Shown here: positions 33,884-42,602 of the stretch, in pieces
Position numbering within the stretch: position 1 is the first letter of the stretch
Layout: every line of letters starts with the position of its first letter
Assembly (NCBI GenBank): GCA_028710415.1
Contig: JAQTUE010000035.1
Coordinates: 1-49,710 of the forward strand
Source: Paludibacter sp.
Lineage (GTDB): Bacteria; Bacteroidota; Bacteroidia; Bacteroidales; Paludibacteraceae
Direction: 5' to 3'
Length of the DNA stretch: 49,710 nucleotides
Notes under the pieces: generated by a model
The model's input: the letters and a program-made list of their open reading frames with translations, nothing else
Told to the model about the DNA's origin: nothing
Database searches by the model: none
Translations under genes and position numbers: made by a program

Positions 33884-35698
33884 TTATTTTCCGGTTACCC
33901 TTTCCAGGCGTTTCATAATGGAAAAGATAAACATGGCCGATACAATACAGCAGATAAAGAATAATCCCCACAACATATACAGGTCGATACGTCCCCACAA
34001 CAAGCTGCCTACAAATAAGAGCTTATTCCCTACAGCCGTTGCCAGCAACCAGCCACCCTGCATTAATCCCTGAAAACGGGGCGGTGCTACCTTCGAGACA
34101 AACGACAGGCCCATAGGACTTAAGAATAGTTCTGCAACCGTCAGTATCAGATAACTGCTCATCAACCAGTAGGGGGATACCCTTGATGCTTCAGCAGTAG
34201 CCGCACCATTCAACAGGTAAGGCGAAACAACCTGTAAAGAAGCTATAAGGATTACCACAAATCCCAGGCTGGCCAGTATCATCCCAAATCCTATCTTTTT
34301 AGGGGTAGATGGCTCAATACCTTTTTTATTCAGGAAGCTGAATAATCCCATGACTACCGGGGTAAGGGCCACAATAAACAATGGGTTAAAAGACTGGAAT
34401 ACTTCAGGTGCAATCGGGTTATTGTCGCCATAAGTACCCACAAAATAATAACACAATCCACCAGCTACCAGAGTTAACAATCCGCCCAATAATCGGCTCT
34501 GAATCTTTATATTGCTTTTGAATACCAATACCAATCCGGCAATAGTAGCAATAACGCTTAATATGGAATTCAGGTTAAAGAATAAATTGGTAAGTGGTCC
34601 TACATGCTTGGCAATATAATCCCTGGCAAAAAAGGTAAGCGTTAATCCATTCTGGTGGAATGACATCCAGAAAAATATAACCACAATAAAAACCAATATC
34701 AGTGAAGTAACCCTTGGACGTTCTTCTTTGGTGGATATCTGGAAAATGTAGGATACAAAGGCAATAAACAATCCAATTGCCAAACCAAATTTATAATCCA
34801 AACCAGGCATCAACTGGAGCAGAAATGCAGTCAGGCCCATCAACAATATGGATATCACCAATGCCTTGCCATTACCTGTAACCTTTTCGCCGGTTTCAAT
34901 AGTTGCCTTTTTTGTAACTGCCTTAATGGAAGTCGATCCCGGTAAGGTCTTATTAAAAATAATATATACCAGCAGCGAAGTAATCATCGCACCGGCTGCA
35001 ATGGCAAATGCCCAGTTATAACCACGTGCAAATACATCAATATAGTTTTGAGCAAATGCATGCAGGTCGGTCACCGGAACTTTGCTGATCACGGCATTAT
35101 TTGCCAGTTGCTGAAATTGGGTGGTATCTTTCAATGTACCGTTCAGCATTTGGTGGCAGAGTGAAGGCAGGCTGCCATCGTGCATAAATCCGTTGGTCTT
35201 CAGCCACCAGTTACGGATTCCGGTAGCCACAAAAGGTGCAAAGAAAGCCCCTACATTAATTCCCATATAAAAAATCATAAAGGCTGAGTCCCGCAGTTTA
35301 GAGTATTTTTCGTCATCATACAACTGTCCTACCACTGCTTGAAGGTTCCCTTTGAAAAAACCGTTTCCCAGCGATATCACCAACAAGGCTGCCAGTGAGC
35401 CATACAAGGTCATTCCTGGCATGGCGATCATCACATACCCAATAAACATAATGATTTGTCCCAACAGGATAATCAGTTTATACTGTTTCTTCCAGTCAGC
35501 CAGCATACCTCCCACAAGGGCCAAAGCATAGATGGCAAAATAAAACCAGCTGTAATAATCTCCTGCCAGTTCTTCGGACAAGCCGTATTTAACCTGCAGG
35601 AATAAAACCAGAATGGCCATCATGGTGTAAAATCCGAAACGCTCTCCCATGTTAGTGAAAAAAGCAACTAATAATCCTTTTGGATGATTCTTAAGCAT
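33884..35698 (-). CDS. POT/PTR-family proton-coupled peptide transporter
   Basis: The 604-residue carrier of the POT branch of the MFS imports di- and tripeptides with protons. Helix 1 carries the ExxER-type proton motif in 'FFTNMGERFGFYTMMAILVLFLQ'. 'GNGFFKGNLQAVVGQLYDD' and 'FMIFYMGINVGAFFAPFVATG' are the PTR signatures, and 'GWLLATAVGNKL' lies near the end. An insertion of ~65 residues (about 165-230, 'WWLKTNGFMHDG...') sits in an external loop and is longer than in E. coli Dtp proteins. DPP-IV at 6599 could supply dipeptide substrates, though the genes are not linked. Confidence 0.9.
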   Translation of the reverse strand: MLKNHPKGLLVAFFTNMGERFGFYTMMAILVLFLQVKYGLSEELAGDYYSWFYFAIYALALVGGMLADWKKQYKLIILLGQIIMFIGYVMIAMPGMTLYGSLAALLVISLGNGFFKGNLQAVVGQLYDDEKYSKLRDSAFMIFYMGINVGAFFAPFVATGIRNWWLKTNGFMHDGSLPSLCHQMLNGTLKDTTQFQQLANNAVISKVPVTDLHAFAQNYIDVFARGYNWAFAIAAGAMITSLLVYIIFNKTLPGSTSIKAVTKKATIETGEKVTGNGKALVISILLMGLTAFLLQLMPGLDYKFGLAIGLFIAFVSYIFQISTKEERPRVTSLILVFIVVIFFWMSFHQNGLTLTFFARDYIAKHVGPLTNLFFNLNSILSVIATIAGLVLVFKSNIKIQSRLLGGLLTLVAGGLCYYFVGTYGDNNPIAPEVFQSFNPLFIVALTPVVMGLFSFLNKKGIEPSTPKKIGFGMILASLGFVVILIASLQVVSPYLLNGAATAEASRVSPYWLMSSYLILTVAELFLSPMGLSFVSKVAPPRFQGLMQGGWLLATAVGNKLLFVGSLLWGRIDLYMLWGLFFICCIVSAMFIFSIMKRLERVTGK

Positions 35699-35706
35699 AT
35701 TATTTT

Positions 35707-35925
35707 AGTTAATTGGTTGATTTGTTGATTAGTTGATTAATTGGTTGATTGGCTGATTAGTTGATTGGTTGATGAAATGATATTTTAATTGAACAATATT
35801 ATTATCTGTATATCTTTTACCCTTTTACTTTTAAGCTAACAATTAACCAGTCAACTTAATTAACTCAATCAACCAATCAACTTAATCAACCAATTAACCA
35901 GTTAACCAATCAACCAATTAACCAA
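35707..35925. repeat. Opposed TTGATTGG-type arrays forming a large imperfect dyad
   Basis: Plus-polarity units (TTGGTTGATT, TTGTTGATTAG, TTGGCTGATTAG) cover about 35707-35774. After ~65 unrelated bases, minus-polarity units (CAACCAATTAACCAG type) cover about 35840-35925 and run into the stop of the PEP-synthase-like gene. The two halves can pair. The left half is the one clear exception to the rule that array polarity follows the upstream gene. Confidence 0.85.
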
Positions 35926-38890
35926 CTTCAGGTTTCATAACCACCCCTTTATTCTTTCTTCCATCCACTTTCATAATAATGGGTTTCTCAAAGCGGACAT
36001 GCCTGATAAATTCAGATTCATAGACGGCCGGTTGTGCATTCAGGAATCCGGTATCGAAAGTACCATCATGTAAAAAAGGGTTGATGGTAAAATACGCTGC
36101 CCCGAAGGAAGTCAGGTTCTGAAAGAAGTGTGTTCCCTGGCTGGGATCGACCCTGTAATTGGACAGGCCTGATTCTACAATCAACCGGGCATTGCTGATA
36201 TGCGACCATTTCACCGGAATGCCCAGCCATGGATCAGCTGAGCCCCATCGTCCAGGGCCTACCAGGACATAATGCCGCCCTTCACTGACCAGATGGCGGT
36301 TAATTCTTTCTATCTCGGACATGATCAGTTGAGTCTTCGAGGCACTGAATGATTCCGGCTTCACATACACCAGATCGTACAGGTCGTTGGTAATGCCATG
36401 ACCCAAAGCACTGTTGCAGGTTATAATTGCATTTTCTTCAGGTATTGATCCTATGTCTTCGTTTATCATTTCTTTGCTGTCAACAATAGGTCGGATCTGC
36501 AACAGATAAAACACATGTTGCTTTGCCGGGGAATAATCCAGGTTCACTGCGAACTCAATTTCAATGGGCCGTCCCATTTCAGATTGGGCGATGTGCAGAA
36601 TTTCTTTTAAAATAGCAGCCAGTGGAAAGACATCATGCTGCAATATGTTGGCAAAAGTGATTAACTTTCGTCCTCCTTCGTACAGGCTGTCATAAATCAC
36701 ACGATCCTGAAGGTTGTAGGTAGAGGCTAAATAGCGTAAGGTACCATCTTTTTCTGCATCCCCGACTTTTATTTTCAACAGGTTGAAGCCATCATCCACC
36801 TGAGGAACGAAATGGGTCTGTGTTAAATCGAGTGCATTAAAGTAAGTCTGCGTTTCGCGTAATGCAAAATCAACATTGCTGGTCTGCAGTATATTTTTCG
36901 GATAAGCCGGTGAGAAGCGCAGGCTCATGCCCCCATCCATAATGTGTTTCCCCAGTCCCATGGCGATATTGGCTATCCCGTCTTCGGGTTTTTCAGCGCC
37001 TATGGGATAATAGTTCAGTGAACGGGCTACCCCTGAAAAGGATGGGTAAAAGCGGTTCCCGTAGGCATTGCCGCATATTTCCTGCAACACGATAGCCATT
37101 TTTTCCTCGTCAATCACATTCTTGGTCGCCGTCATATAAGCCTTGCTATCCCTGTAAAATACGGAAGCATACACAGCCTTGATCGCTTCGGTAACCATAA
37201 AGAGCATGTGTGTCCTGCTGTCTGAATTGTAAGGCACCATATAGGTGGTATAAATTCCGGCGAAAGGCTGGTAATGGGAATCTTCCAACAGGCTCGACGA
37301 TCGTACTGCTATGGGTGAATTGGTTACCCCGAGGAAAGCATGCAGGTCGGCAATCAACCGGTGTGGAATCCTGGCTTTCAGGAAGTGCCTCAGTATTTCC
37401 TCATCATCCAGGTCGGACAAGGCGATCGAGTACAGGTGGTTTAGTTCCATGAATTCCGTAAAATTTTCGGTACACAGCACCACGGTTTTGGGAATCATGA
37501 TCTGGGTATTTTCAAATTTCTCCAGGGTTTCATTCCGCTTGATCATCGCATCGATAAATGCAAGTCCACGTCCTTTTCCACCCAATGACCCCTCACCTAT
37601 CCGTGCAAAATTAGAATACTGGTCGAAGCGGTCCCTTTGAAATACTGCCACTACGCCCCTGTTTTTTACTTTCCGGTAATGCACAATGGCATCCAGGATA
37701 ATCTGTCGCACTTTATTTAAATCACTGGAGGCATAGTTATCCACCTGGATACTTTTCAGGAACTCCGCCAAAGGGAACATGGCACGCGAATACAACCACC
37801 GCGAGATATTATTCCTCGACACATGGTAATACAGCGAAGCATCACTGATTTTATACAGGTTTTCCTGCAATCCCCTCAGGTTTTGTATCCGGGCTTCTTC
37901 CTCCCCGGTCTCCGGATTAATAAACAGGAAGTCTCCAAAACCAAAGTTTTCAGTGATCTTTTCCCGTAACTCCATCAAAAAAGTCTTCGACATCTTATTC
38001 AGGAAGGCCGACTTTACATTATCAGCTGCCGGATGATTCAATTCATCGGTCGATTCAACGATTAAGGGTATAAACGTATCGTGTTTCCGTATTTCCTGGC
38101 ACAGGTTGATACCGGCCAGTTTATTTTTCACCCCGTTCTGCGGATAACTCACATCAGTAATTACCCCCAGCATGTTGTGTTTGTATTTCTCATAAATGGC
38201 CAGTCCTTCTTCATACGAACGTGCCAGCAAGATCTTTGGACGGCCACGCATACGCAGCATTTGCTCATGTTCATTCAATGCCTCGGTCATAAACGAGCGC
38301 GATTGTTTGAATACGAACTTATAAAGATGTGGCACAATGGACGAATACCAGCGTATGGAATCCTCCACAAACAATATCACCTGAACACCTACCGACTTCA
38401 CATCTTCTTCCACATTCATGCGGTCCTCGATCAACTTGATAATAGCCAGCAGGATGTCTGAATTGCCCAGCCAGCTGAACACATAATCAATGGCGCTCAG
38501 ATCTTCGTTGGCAATACGCAGGGATACAGATTTTGAGAAAGGGGTTAAAACAACAATAGGGATATCCGGAAACTGTTGCTTCACCCATTTTGCCCATTCA
38601 AACGGGTTGATGCTGTCACCGCTGGGCATGGAAATAATCAGTTCGAACGTCCGCTCCATGAGCAGTGCATTTGCTTCCTCCTCGCTGGATACCAACCGGA
38701 ACCGTGGAGGATACCGCAGATTCAGCGAAGTATATTCATTGAAAATCAATTCATCAATCCGTCCATCCTCCTCCAGAACAAAAGCATCGTACTTACTGGC
38801 AAACAGCAGCACATTATAGATGCGATGCGTCATCAGGTTGGCAAATGAGGTATCCTTAAAATAAAGTTTCTTTATGCTCGGAGTATTCAT
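35918..38890 (-). CDS. PEP-synthase-like ATP-binding protein with receiver-like domains
   Basis: The 990-residue protein combines three parts. Residues ~30-155 look like a degenerate receiver domain ('FELIISMPSG' where the phospho-Asp is expected). Residues ~165-320 look like a second receiver with acidic 'LFVEDS', candidate phospho-Asp in 'GVITDVSYP' and Lys in 'FLNKMSK'. From ~430 a pyruvate-phosphate-dikinase/PEP-synthase ATP-binding domain follows ('GEGSLGGKGRGLAFID', 'AVRSSSLLEDSHYQPFAGIY', 'LLQIRPIVD'), ending in a C-terminal segment 'HYVLVGPGRWGSADPWLGIPV'. The swivelling phosphohistidine domain and the PEP-binding barrel of true PEP synthase are not visible. It is thus probably not a classical PEP synthase but a regulated ATP-dependent phosphotransferase of unknown substrate. 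Confidence 0.75.
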   Translation of the reverse strand: MNTPSIKKLYFKDTSFANLMTHRIYNVLLFASKYDAFVLEEDGRIDELIFNEYTSLNLRYPPRFRLVSSEEEANALLMERTFELIISMPSGDSINPFEWAKWVKQQFPDIPIVVLTPFSKSVSLRIANEDLSAIDYVFSWLGNSDILLAIIKLIEDRMNVEEDVKSVGVQVILFVEDSIRWYSSIVPHLYKFVFKQSRSFMTEALNEHEQMLRMRGRPKILLARSYEEGLAIYEKYKHNMLGVITDVSYPQNGVKNKLAGINLCQEIRKHDTFIPLIVESTDELNHPAADNVKSAFLNKMSKTFLMELREKITENFGFGDFLFINPETGEEEARIQNLRGLQENLYKISDASLYYHVSRNNISRWLYSRAMFPLAEFLKSIQVDNYASSDLNKVRQIILDAIVHYRKVKNRGVVAVFQRDRFDQYSNFARIGEGSLGGKGRGLAFIDAMIKRNETLEKFENTQIMIPKTVVLCTENFTEFMELNHLYSIALSDLDDEEILRHFLKARIPHRLIADLHAFLGVTNSPIAVRSSSLLEDSHYQPFAGIYTTYMVPYNSDSRTHMLFMVTEAIKAVYASVFYRDSKAYMTATKNVIDEEKMAIVLQEICGNAYGNRFYPSFSGVARSLNYYPIGAEKPEDGIANIAMGLGKHIMDGGMSLRFSPAYPKNILQTSNVDFALRETQTYFNALDLTQTHFVPQVDDGFNLLKIKVGDAEKDGTLRYLASTYNLQDRVIYDSLYEGGRKLITFANILQHDVFPLAAILKEILHIAQSEMGRPIEIEFAVNLDYSPAKQHVFYLLQIRPIVDSKEMINEDIGSIPEENAIITCNSALGHGITNDLYDLVYVKPESFSASKTQLIMSEIERINRHLVSEGRHYVLVGPGRWGSADPWLGIPVKWSHISNARLIVESGLSNYRVDPSQGTHFFQNLTSFGAAYFTINPFLHDGTFDTGFLNAQPAVYESEFIRHVRFEKPIIMKVDGRKNKGVVMKPEVG

Positions 38891-38981
38891 GTAGTTGATT
38901 TACAATTTATAAATTTTCAATTTATTGCTTATCGATGTAAAATGTCTGAGCCCTTGCTTCAAATCCTAAAATGTGAAAGAA

Positions 38982-38989
38982 CAAAAGTA
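38982..38989 (-). promoter_or_regulatory. -7 promoter box for the PEP-synthase-like gene
   Basis: The minus strand reads TACTTTTG (TAnnTTTG), about 92 bp upstream of the start at 38890. Confidence 0.6.
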
Positions 38990-39144
38990 ATAAAAGCATT
39001 TAATTTTTGGCAATAAAACGAATAAATATTTAACTTCAATAATTCAAGTACCTAAATCTAAGTAAAAGTATGGATTGTTGATGCTCTTTTCTGAATTCTA
39101 ACTCTCCCAAATGAGTGAGCCTAAAAACAATATATCTTTTATTT

Positions 39145-39307
39145 AAAACCTTATTTTTTTGTTCAACCTTAGTAGCCGGATTAACTCCATGAAACCCAAC
39201 CTTATTCTTTGAATAAATGACCAGGGATAATATTTCATTCAAAGAATAAGGTTTAATACTGGGAGTTAGCTGAACTACTAAGGTTTAAAAAATAAATATA
39301 AGGTTTT
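39145..39307. repeat. Palindromic element type A, copy 1
   Basis: A 163-bp imperfect palindrome has ends AAAACCTTATTTTTTTG and ATATAAGGTTTT. Further paired blocks are CAACCTTAGTAG with CTACTAAGGTTT, and an inner AACCTTATTCTTTGAAT with ATTCAAAGAATAAGGTT. Copy 2 lies at 40068 in the same orientation. Confidence 0.85.
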
Positions 39308-39481
39308 TTCTTTAATATATACTGTTAATTATCTGATAATAAAAATGATATAAAATTGTTTCAAAGCAAATACTACTCCATGGTTAAGTTTCGTGACATG
39401 CTACGAATACTCTTCTAAAAATAAGAATCCACTTTCTAGTTTAATTCTCAAATTGGTGAAACCAGTATTCGGGGAGGTATT

Positions 39482-39652
39482 AAAACCTTATTTTTCTTTA
39501 TTTTTTCCCTTCGTAGAAAACGATACTCCCCTTAGCCATACCCTTATTCCCTTATTTAACAGTTCATTACCTATTGTTTAATGAGGGAATTAGGGTTAGG
39601 GGTTGAGGGGTCATTTTTCTACTTAGGGTTAAAGAAAAAAAATAAGGGTTTT
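39482..39652. repeat. Palindromic element type B, copy 1
   Basis: About 170 bp has the left end AAAACCTTATTTTTCTTTA and a right end matching it inverted (TAAAG, AAAAAAAATAAGGGTTTT). Inside, GTAGAAAA pairs with TTTTCTAC, and the CCCTTAGCC-type blocks pair with GGTTAGGGG. It shares its terminal AAAACCTTATTTTT with type A. A 62-residue frame at 39393-39581 enters the left arm. Confidence 0.8.
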
Positions 39653-39822
39653 CTAATAATATTTACGGTTAAACGTATGATAATTTGAGTTATATTAAAT
39701 TTATCAAAATGTCATTTCTCCCACTGATTTTCCTTGACATGCAATGAATACTCTTCTAAAAATAAGAATCCACTTTCTGATTTAATTCTCAAATTGGTGA
39801 AACCAGTATTCGGGGATGTATT

Positions 39823-39967
39823 AAAACCTTATTTTTCTTTGTTTTTTCCCTTCGTAGAAAACGACACTCCCCTTAGCCATACCCTTATTCCCTTATTTAA
39901 TAGATTATTACCTGTTGTATAGTGAGGGAATTAGGGTTAGGTGCAAAGGAAGTATTTTTCTACTTAG
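39823..39967. repeat. Palindromic element type B, copy 2 (right end truncated)
   Basis: This copy is nearly identical to the element at 39482 through GAGGGAATTAGGGTTAGG. It then breaks off after TTTTTCTACTTAG, losing the terminal AAGGGTTTT. Confidence 0.8.
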
Positions 39968-40067
39968 CCCCCACAATCCAGGCTCAAACATTAATAAAGA
40001 TAATTATGAAGGTTTGAAAATGAAAGATAACATCATACCTATTTGCTATTTTTCATTTCTTACATTT

Positions 40068-40229
40068 AAAACCTTATTTTTTTGTTCAACCTTAGTAGCC
40101 GGATTAACTCCATGAAAACCAACCTTATTCTTTGATTGGTTGACTAAGGATAATAGTCCATTCAAAGAATAAGGTTTAATACTGGGACTTAGCTAAACTA
40201 CTAAGGTTTAAAAAACAGAAATAAGGTTT
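40068..40229. repeat. Palindromic element type A, copy 2
   Basis: This 162-bp copy is close to identical to 39145-39307, including AACCTTAGTAGCCGGATTAA and the TACTAAGGTTTAAAAAA block. Differences cluster around the tip of the inner palindrome. Confidence 0.85.
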
Positions 40230-40424
40230 CTCTCGTATTTTGAATTGGAAGACTGCTTTACGAGTATGTCTCCACTATCAGAGATCGAACAACAATAAAG
40301 ATAACTACGAAAGGTTGAAAATTAAATTTATGATTAACTGATTAAAATATACCTCAAATGGTAAATTTCTATTCTTCTACCCCATTGTTTTTTCCTATTT
40401 AATGATTTATTTGTTAAGATTGAA

Positions 40425-40432
40425 TATATTTG
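40425..40432 (+). promoter_or_regulatory. -7 promoter box for the S41 peptidase
   Basis: TATATTTG matches TAnnTTTG, 114 bp upstream of the start at 40546. Confidence 0.5.
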
Positions 40433-40545
40433 CAAAATAATAGTCAACAATTCAACCAGAACACTACCAGAGTGGTTAAATACATTTGGGCATTCGAATT
40501 GTCAGATTGCAAATCAGGATCTTAAACCATAACACGAAAAGCTAT

Positions 40546-41736
40546 ATGAAAAAACTCATCTTTCTGTTCATACTGGTTTCGACGACTGTACTGGGTCAGT
40601 CCAAATACCAGAAAGACTTTAACGAGTTCTGGACTATCGTAAATGAAAACTATGCCTATCTGGAGGTTCAACAGATTAACTGGAATAAAGTCAATGAAAT
40701 ATACAAACCAAAGGTGGCAAATATCCATAACCGGAATGAATTTGTAAGCCTGCTGGAGAACGTAGTCAACGAACTGCACAACGGGCATATCTCATTGAAT
40801 ACAAACCTGAATTCATCAAACAGGATCATTCCTTCCGGTTCAGACCTGTTTGTTCAGAAAGTTGGCAACACTTATCTAATTACAGATATCCGCATGGACC
40901 ACCCATCCCAGAAATGTGGGTTGAAGCCCGGCATGCAGGTTACTAAATTTAATGGAAAGAAAATTGATGAATTGCTGCCCGCTTTCCTTCCAAAATACAC
41001 GCATACCTACAATGCTGAAATGCTTGATTACGCACTTAATATGCTCTTTGCAGGGACCCATGATAAAAAAAGGGTTATCACAGTGCTTGAAAATGGCCGT
41101 GAAAAAGAGTATCAACCTGATGACACGAATATTCCTCCGCAAAAGATCAACCTGCTTGATTTCAAAATCATGAATGACAATACCGGGTACATAAAAATAA
41201 ACAATTCCCTGGGTCATGACGAGCTGATACCTGCTTTTGATAAGGCATTGGACAGCCTCAGCCATACCGGCAAACTGATTATCGACCTTTCCGAAACCCC
41301 GGGAGGCGGCACTTCTGCCATTGCCAGAGCCATACTGGGACGGTTTATTGGAAAAGAGTTGCCCTATCAAAAACATGATTGCCTCGAAACAAAGTATAAA
41401 ATCAAACGCAGCTGGACGGAATATGTCACCCCCCGGAAAGCAACCTACAATCAGGAATTGATCATCCTGGTGGGGCATTGGACCGGGAGCATGGGTGAAG
41501 GCATGGCCATTGGATTTGATGGCATGGAACGGGCTAAAATAGTAGGCACCCGGATGGCCGGATTAATTGGTGCCATTGACAAGTTTCAATTGACTGAAAC
41601 CAATATCGGATTCCAGATTCCCACCGAAAGGGTGTACCACATCAATGGAATGCCCAGGGAGGATTTTAAGCCGGGTTACCTGACTGATAACATTTTCAGT
41701 ACATGGAAAAAGGTAAAGGAATTATTTGATATTTAG
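40546..41736 (+). CDS. Exported S41-family serine peptidase
   Basis: The 396-residue protein is a tail-specific (C-terminal processing) type peptidase. A signal peptide is present ('LIFLFILVSTTVLGQ'). The N-terminal helical cap contains 'NEFWTIVNENYAYLE'. A PDZ-like segment (~100-150, 'GLKPGMQVTKFNGKKIDE') precedes the catalytic domain, with 'KLIIDLSETPGGGTS' and the Ser in 'HWTGSMGEGMAIGFDGM'. The upstream frame starts at 40486, but the ATG at 40546 begins the signal peptide and is preferred. The gene stands alone; its substrate is unknown. Confidence 0.85.
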   Translation: MKKLIFLFILVSTTVLGQSKYQKDFNEFWTIVNENYAYLEVQQINWNKVNEIYKPKVANIHNRNEFVSLLENVVNELHNGHISLNTNLNSSNRIIPSGSDLFVQKVGNTYLITDIRMDHPSQKCGLKPGMQVTKFNGKKIDELLPAFLPKYTHTYNAEMLDYALNMLFAGTHDKKRVITVLENGREKEYQPDDTNIPPQKINLLDFKIMNDNTGYIKINNSLGHDELIPAFDKALDSLSHTGKLIIDLSETPGGGTSAIARAILGRFIGKELPYQKHDCLETKYKIKRSWTEYVTPRKATYNQELIILVGHWTGSMGEGMAIGFDGMERAKIVGTRMAGLIGAIDKFQLTETNIGFQIPTERVYHINGMPREDFKPGYLTDNIFSTWKKVKELFDI

Positions 41737-41796
41737 GAGTAATGAATATGAATAAATTATGTAGAACAATTAAACAACCAAACAATTTAAAAAATT

Positions 41797-42174
41797 ATGA
41801 ATATGGACAAACCTACTGACATTGATGCGTATATAGCCGGTTTTCCGGAACCCATTCAGGATTTATTGCAGGAAATACGGGCGACCATAAAACGCACAGC
41901 CCCCGAAGCCGAGGAAGTCATCAGCTACGGCATGCCCGCTTTTCGGCAGAATGGCATTTTGGTCTATTTTGCTGCCTTCAAGAATCATATCGGCTTCTAC
42001 CCCATTCCGTCGGGCATCGAAGCTTTCAGGGAAGAACTTTCAGCATTCAAGGGCACCAAAGGATCGGTGCATTTCCCGCTGGATAAGCCATTGCCGGTTG
42101 AGCTGATTGCCCGTATCGTCAATTTCAGGATCGATGAAAACAGGAAAAAGGCGCTGTTGAAAAAGAAAATATAA
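41797..42174 (+). CDS. DUF1801 (YdhG-like) protein
   Basis: The 125-residue protein shows the DUF1801 pattern. 'IDAYIAGFPEPIQDLLQEIR' is followed by 'AEEVISYGMPAFRQNG' and 'FAAFKNHIGFYPIPSGIEAF', then the basic C-terminal tail 'DENRKKALLKKKI'. The family has a Frataxin-like fold. The Bacillus homologue YdhG has been described as an iron chaperone, but function here is open. An in-frame ATG at 41803 is an alternative start. A MITE-like element begins 16 bp after its stop codon. Confidence 0.85.
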   Translation: MNMDKPTDIDAYIAGFPEPIQDLLQEIRATIKRTAPEAEEVISYGMPAFRQNGILVYFAAFKNHIGFYPIPSGIEAFREELSAFKGTKGSVHFPLDKPLPVELIARIVNFRIDENRKKALLKKKI

Positions 42175-42189
42175 ATCCATGTTATAATT

Positions 42190-42512
42190 TGAAGTAATAG
42201 GAATGATTTAATGTCGCATTATTCAAAGATCCTGTAATCATAAAGAATTCAATTTTTACCACATAGTATCACATAGTTTTTTTCACATAGAGCCACATAG
42301 TTGTTAATCCAGAAATTTGAGTAAGTATTATTGTTTATAGAAGACATAGAGACACAAAGATGGATATCTATAAAATTACAAATGTTCAATGTTCAAATTC
42401 AAGCTATGTTTTCTATGTCTTTGATTTGAATTAAACTATGTGTTGCTATGTGTTGTTGCTATGTTGAACTATGTGATTATAAATGTGTTATTAATTTATT
42501 CCACTAACTTAA
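42190..42512. mobile_element. MITE-like element, copy 1 (TTAAGTA-GTGGAAT ends)
   Basis: A non-coding element of ~323 bp has inverted ends: left TGAAGTAATAGGAATGATTT then AATGTC; right, read inverted, TTAAGTTAGTGGAATAAATT then AATA. Subterminal CACATAG motifs point inward on the left (four copies at about 42260-42330) and appear as CTATGTG on the right (about 42436-42476). Copy 2 at 48359 has the same ends and layout. No transposase is encoded. Confidence 0.75.
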
Positions 42513-42602
42513 GTAATAACACAATGGAATTCCATAACAAATTGAGATTATTCCTGTTTTTTAAGCAGTAAACTTTCAAACTAAATTCAGGGAGGATTGC
42601 AT

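Larger units (their letters stand above)
38891..40545. other. 1.65-kb gene-free region made largely of palindromic repeats
   Basis: No convincing gene is present. The region holds the promoter of the PEP-synthase-like gene (38982), four related palindromic elements (39145-40229, listed separately), two ~200-bp direct repeats 341 bp apart starting at about 39394 and 39735, and a promoter box for the S41 peptidase at 40425. A further direct repeat, AATAAAGATAAnTAnGAA, occurs near 39990 and 40294. Confidence 0.8.

Noticed and set aside
39393..39922. Two 62-residue frames (39393-39581 and 39734-39922) with near-identical products
   Set aside because: They are open because the underlying direct repeat is duplicated, and much of each frame lies in the arm of a large palindrome. 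Although some differences are silent, there is no promoter box or ribosome-binding site, and the DNA palindrome explains the conservation.
40462..40520. tRNA-like string (CCAGAGTGGTTAAA ... TTCGAAT ... CAGATTGCAAATC)
   Set aside because: Pieces resembling D, T and anticodon arms are present but in the wrong order, and no acceptor stem can be formed. At most a scrambled remnant.
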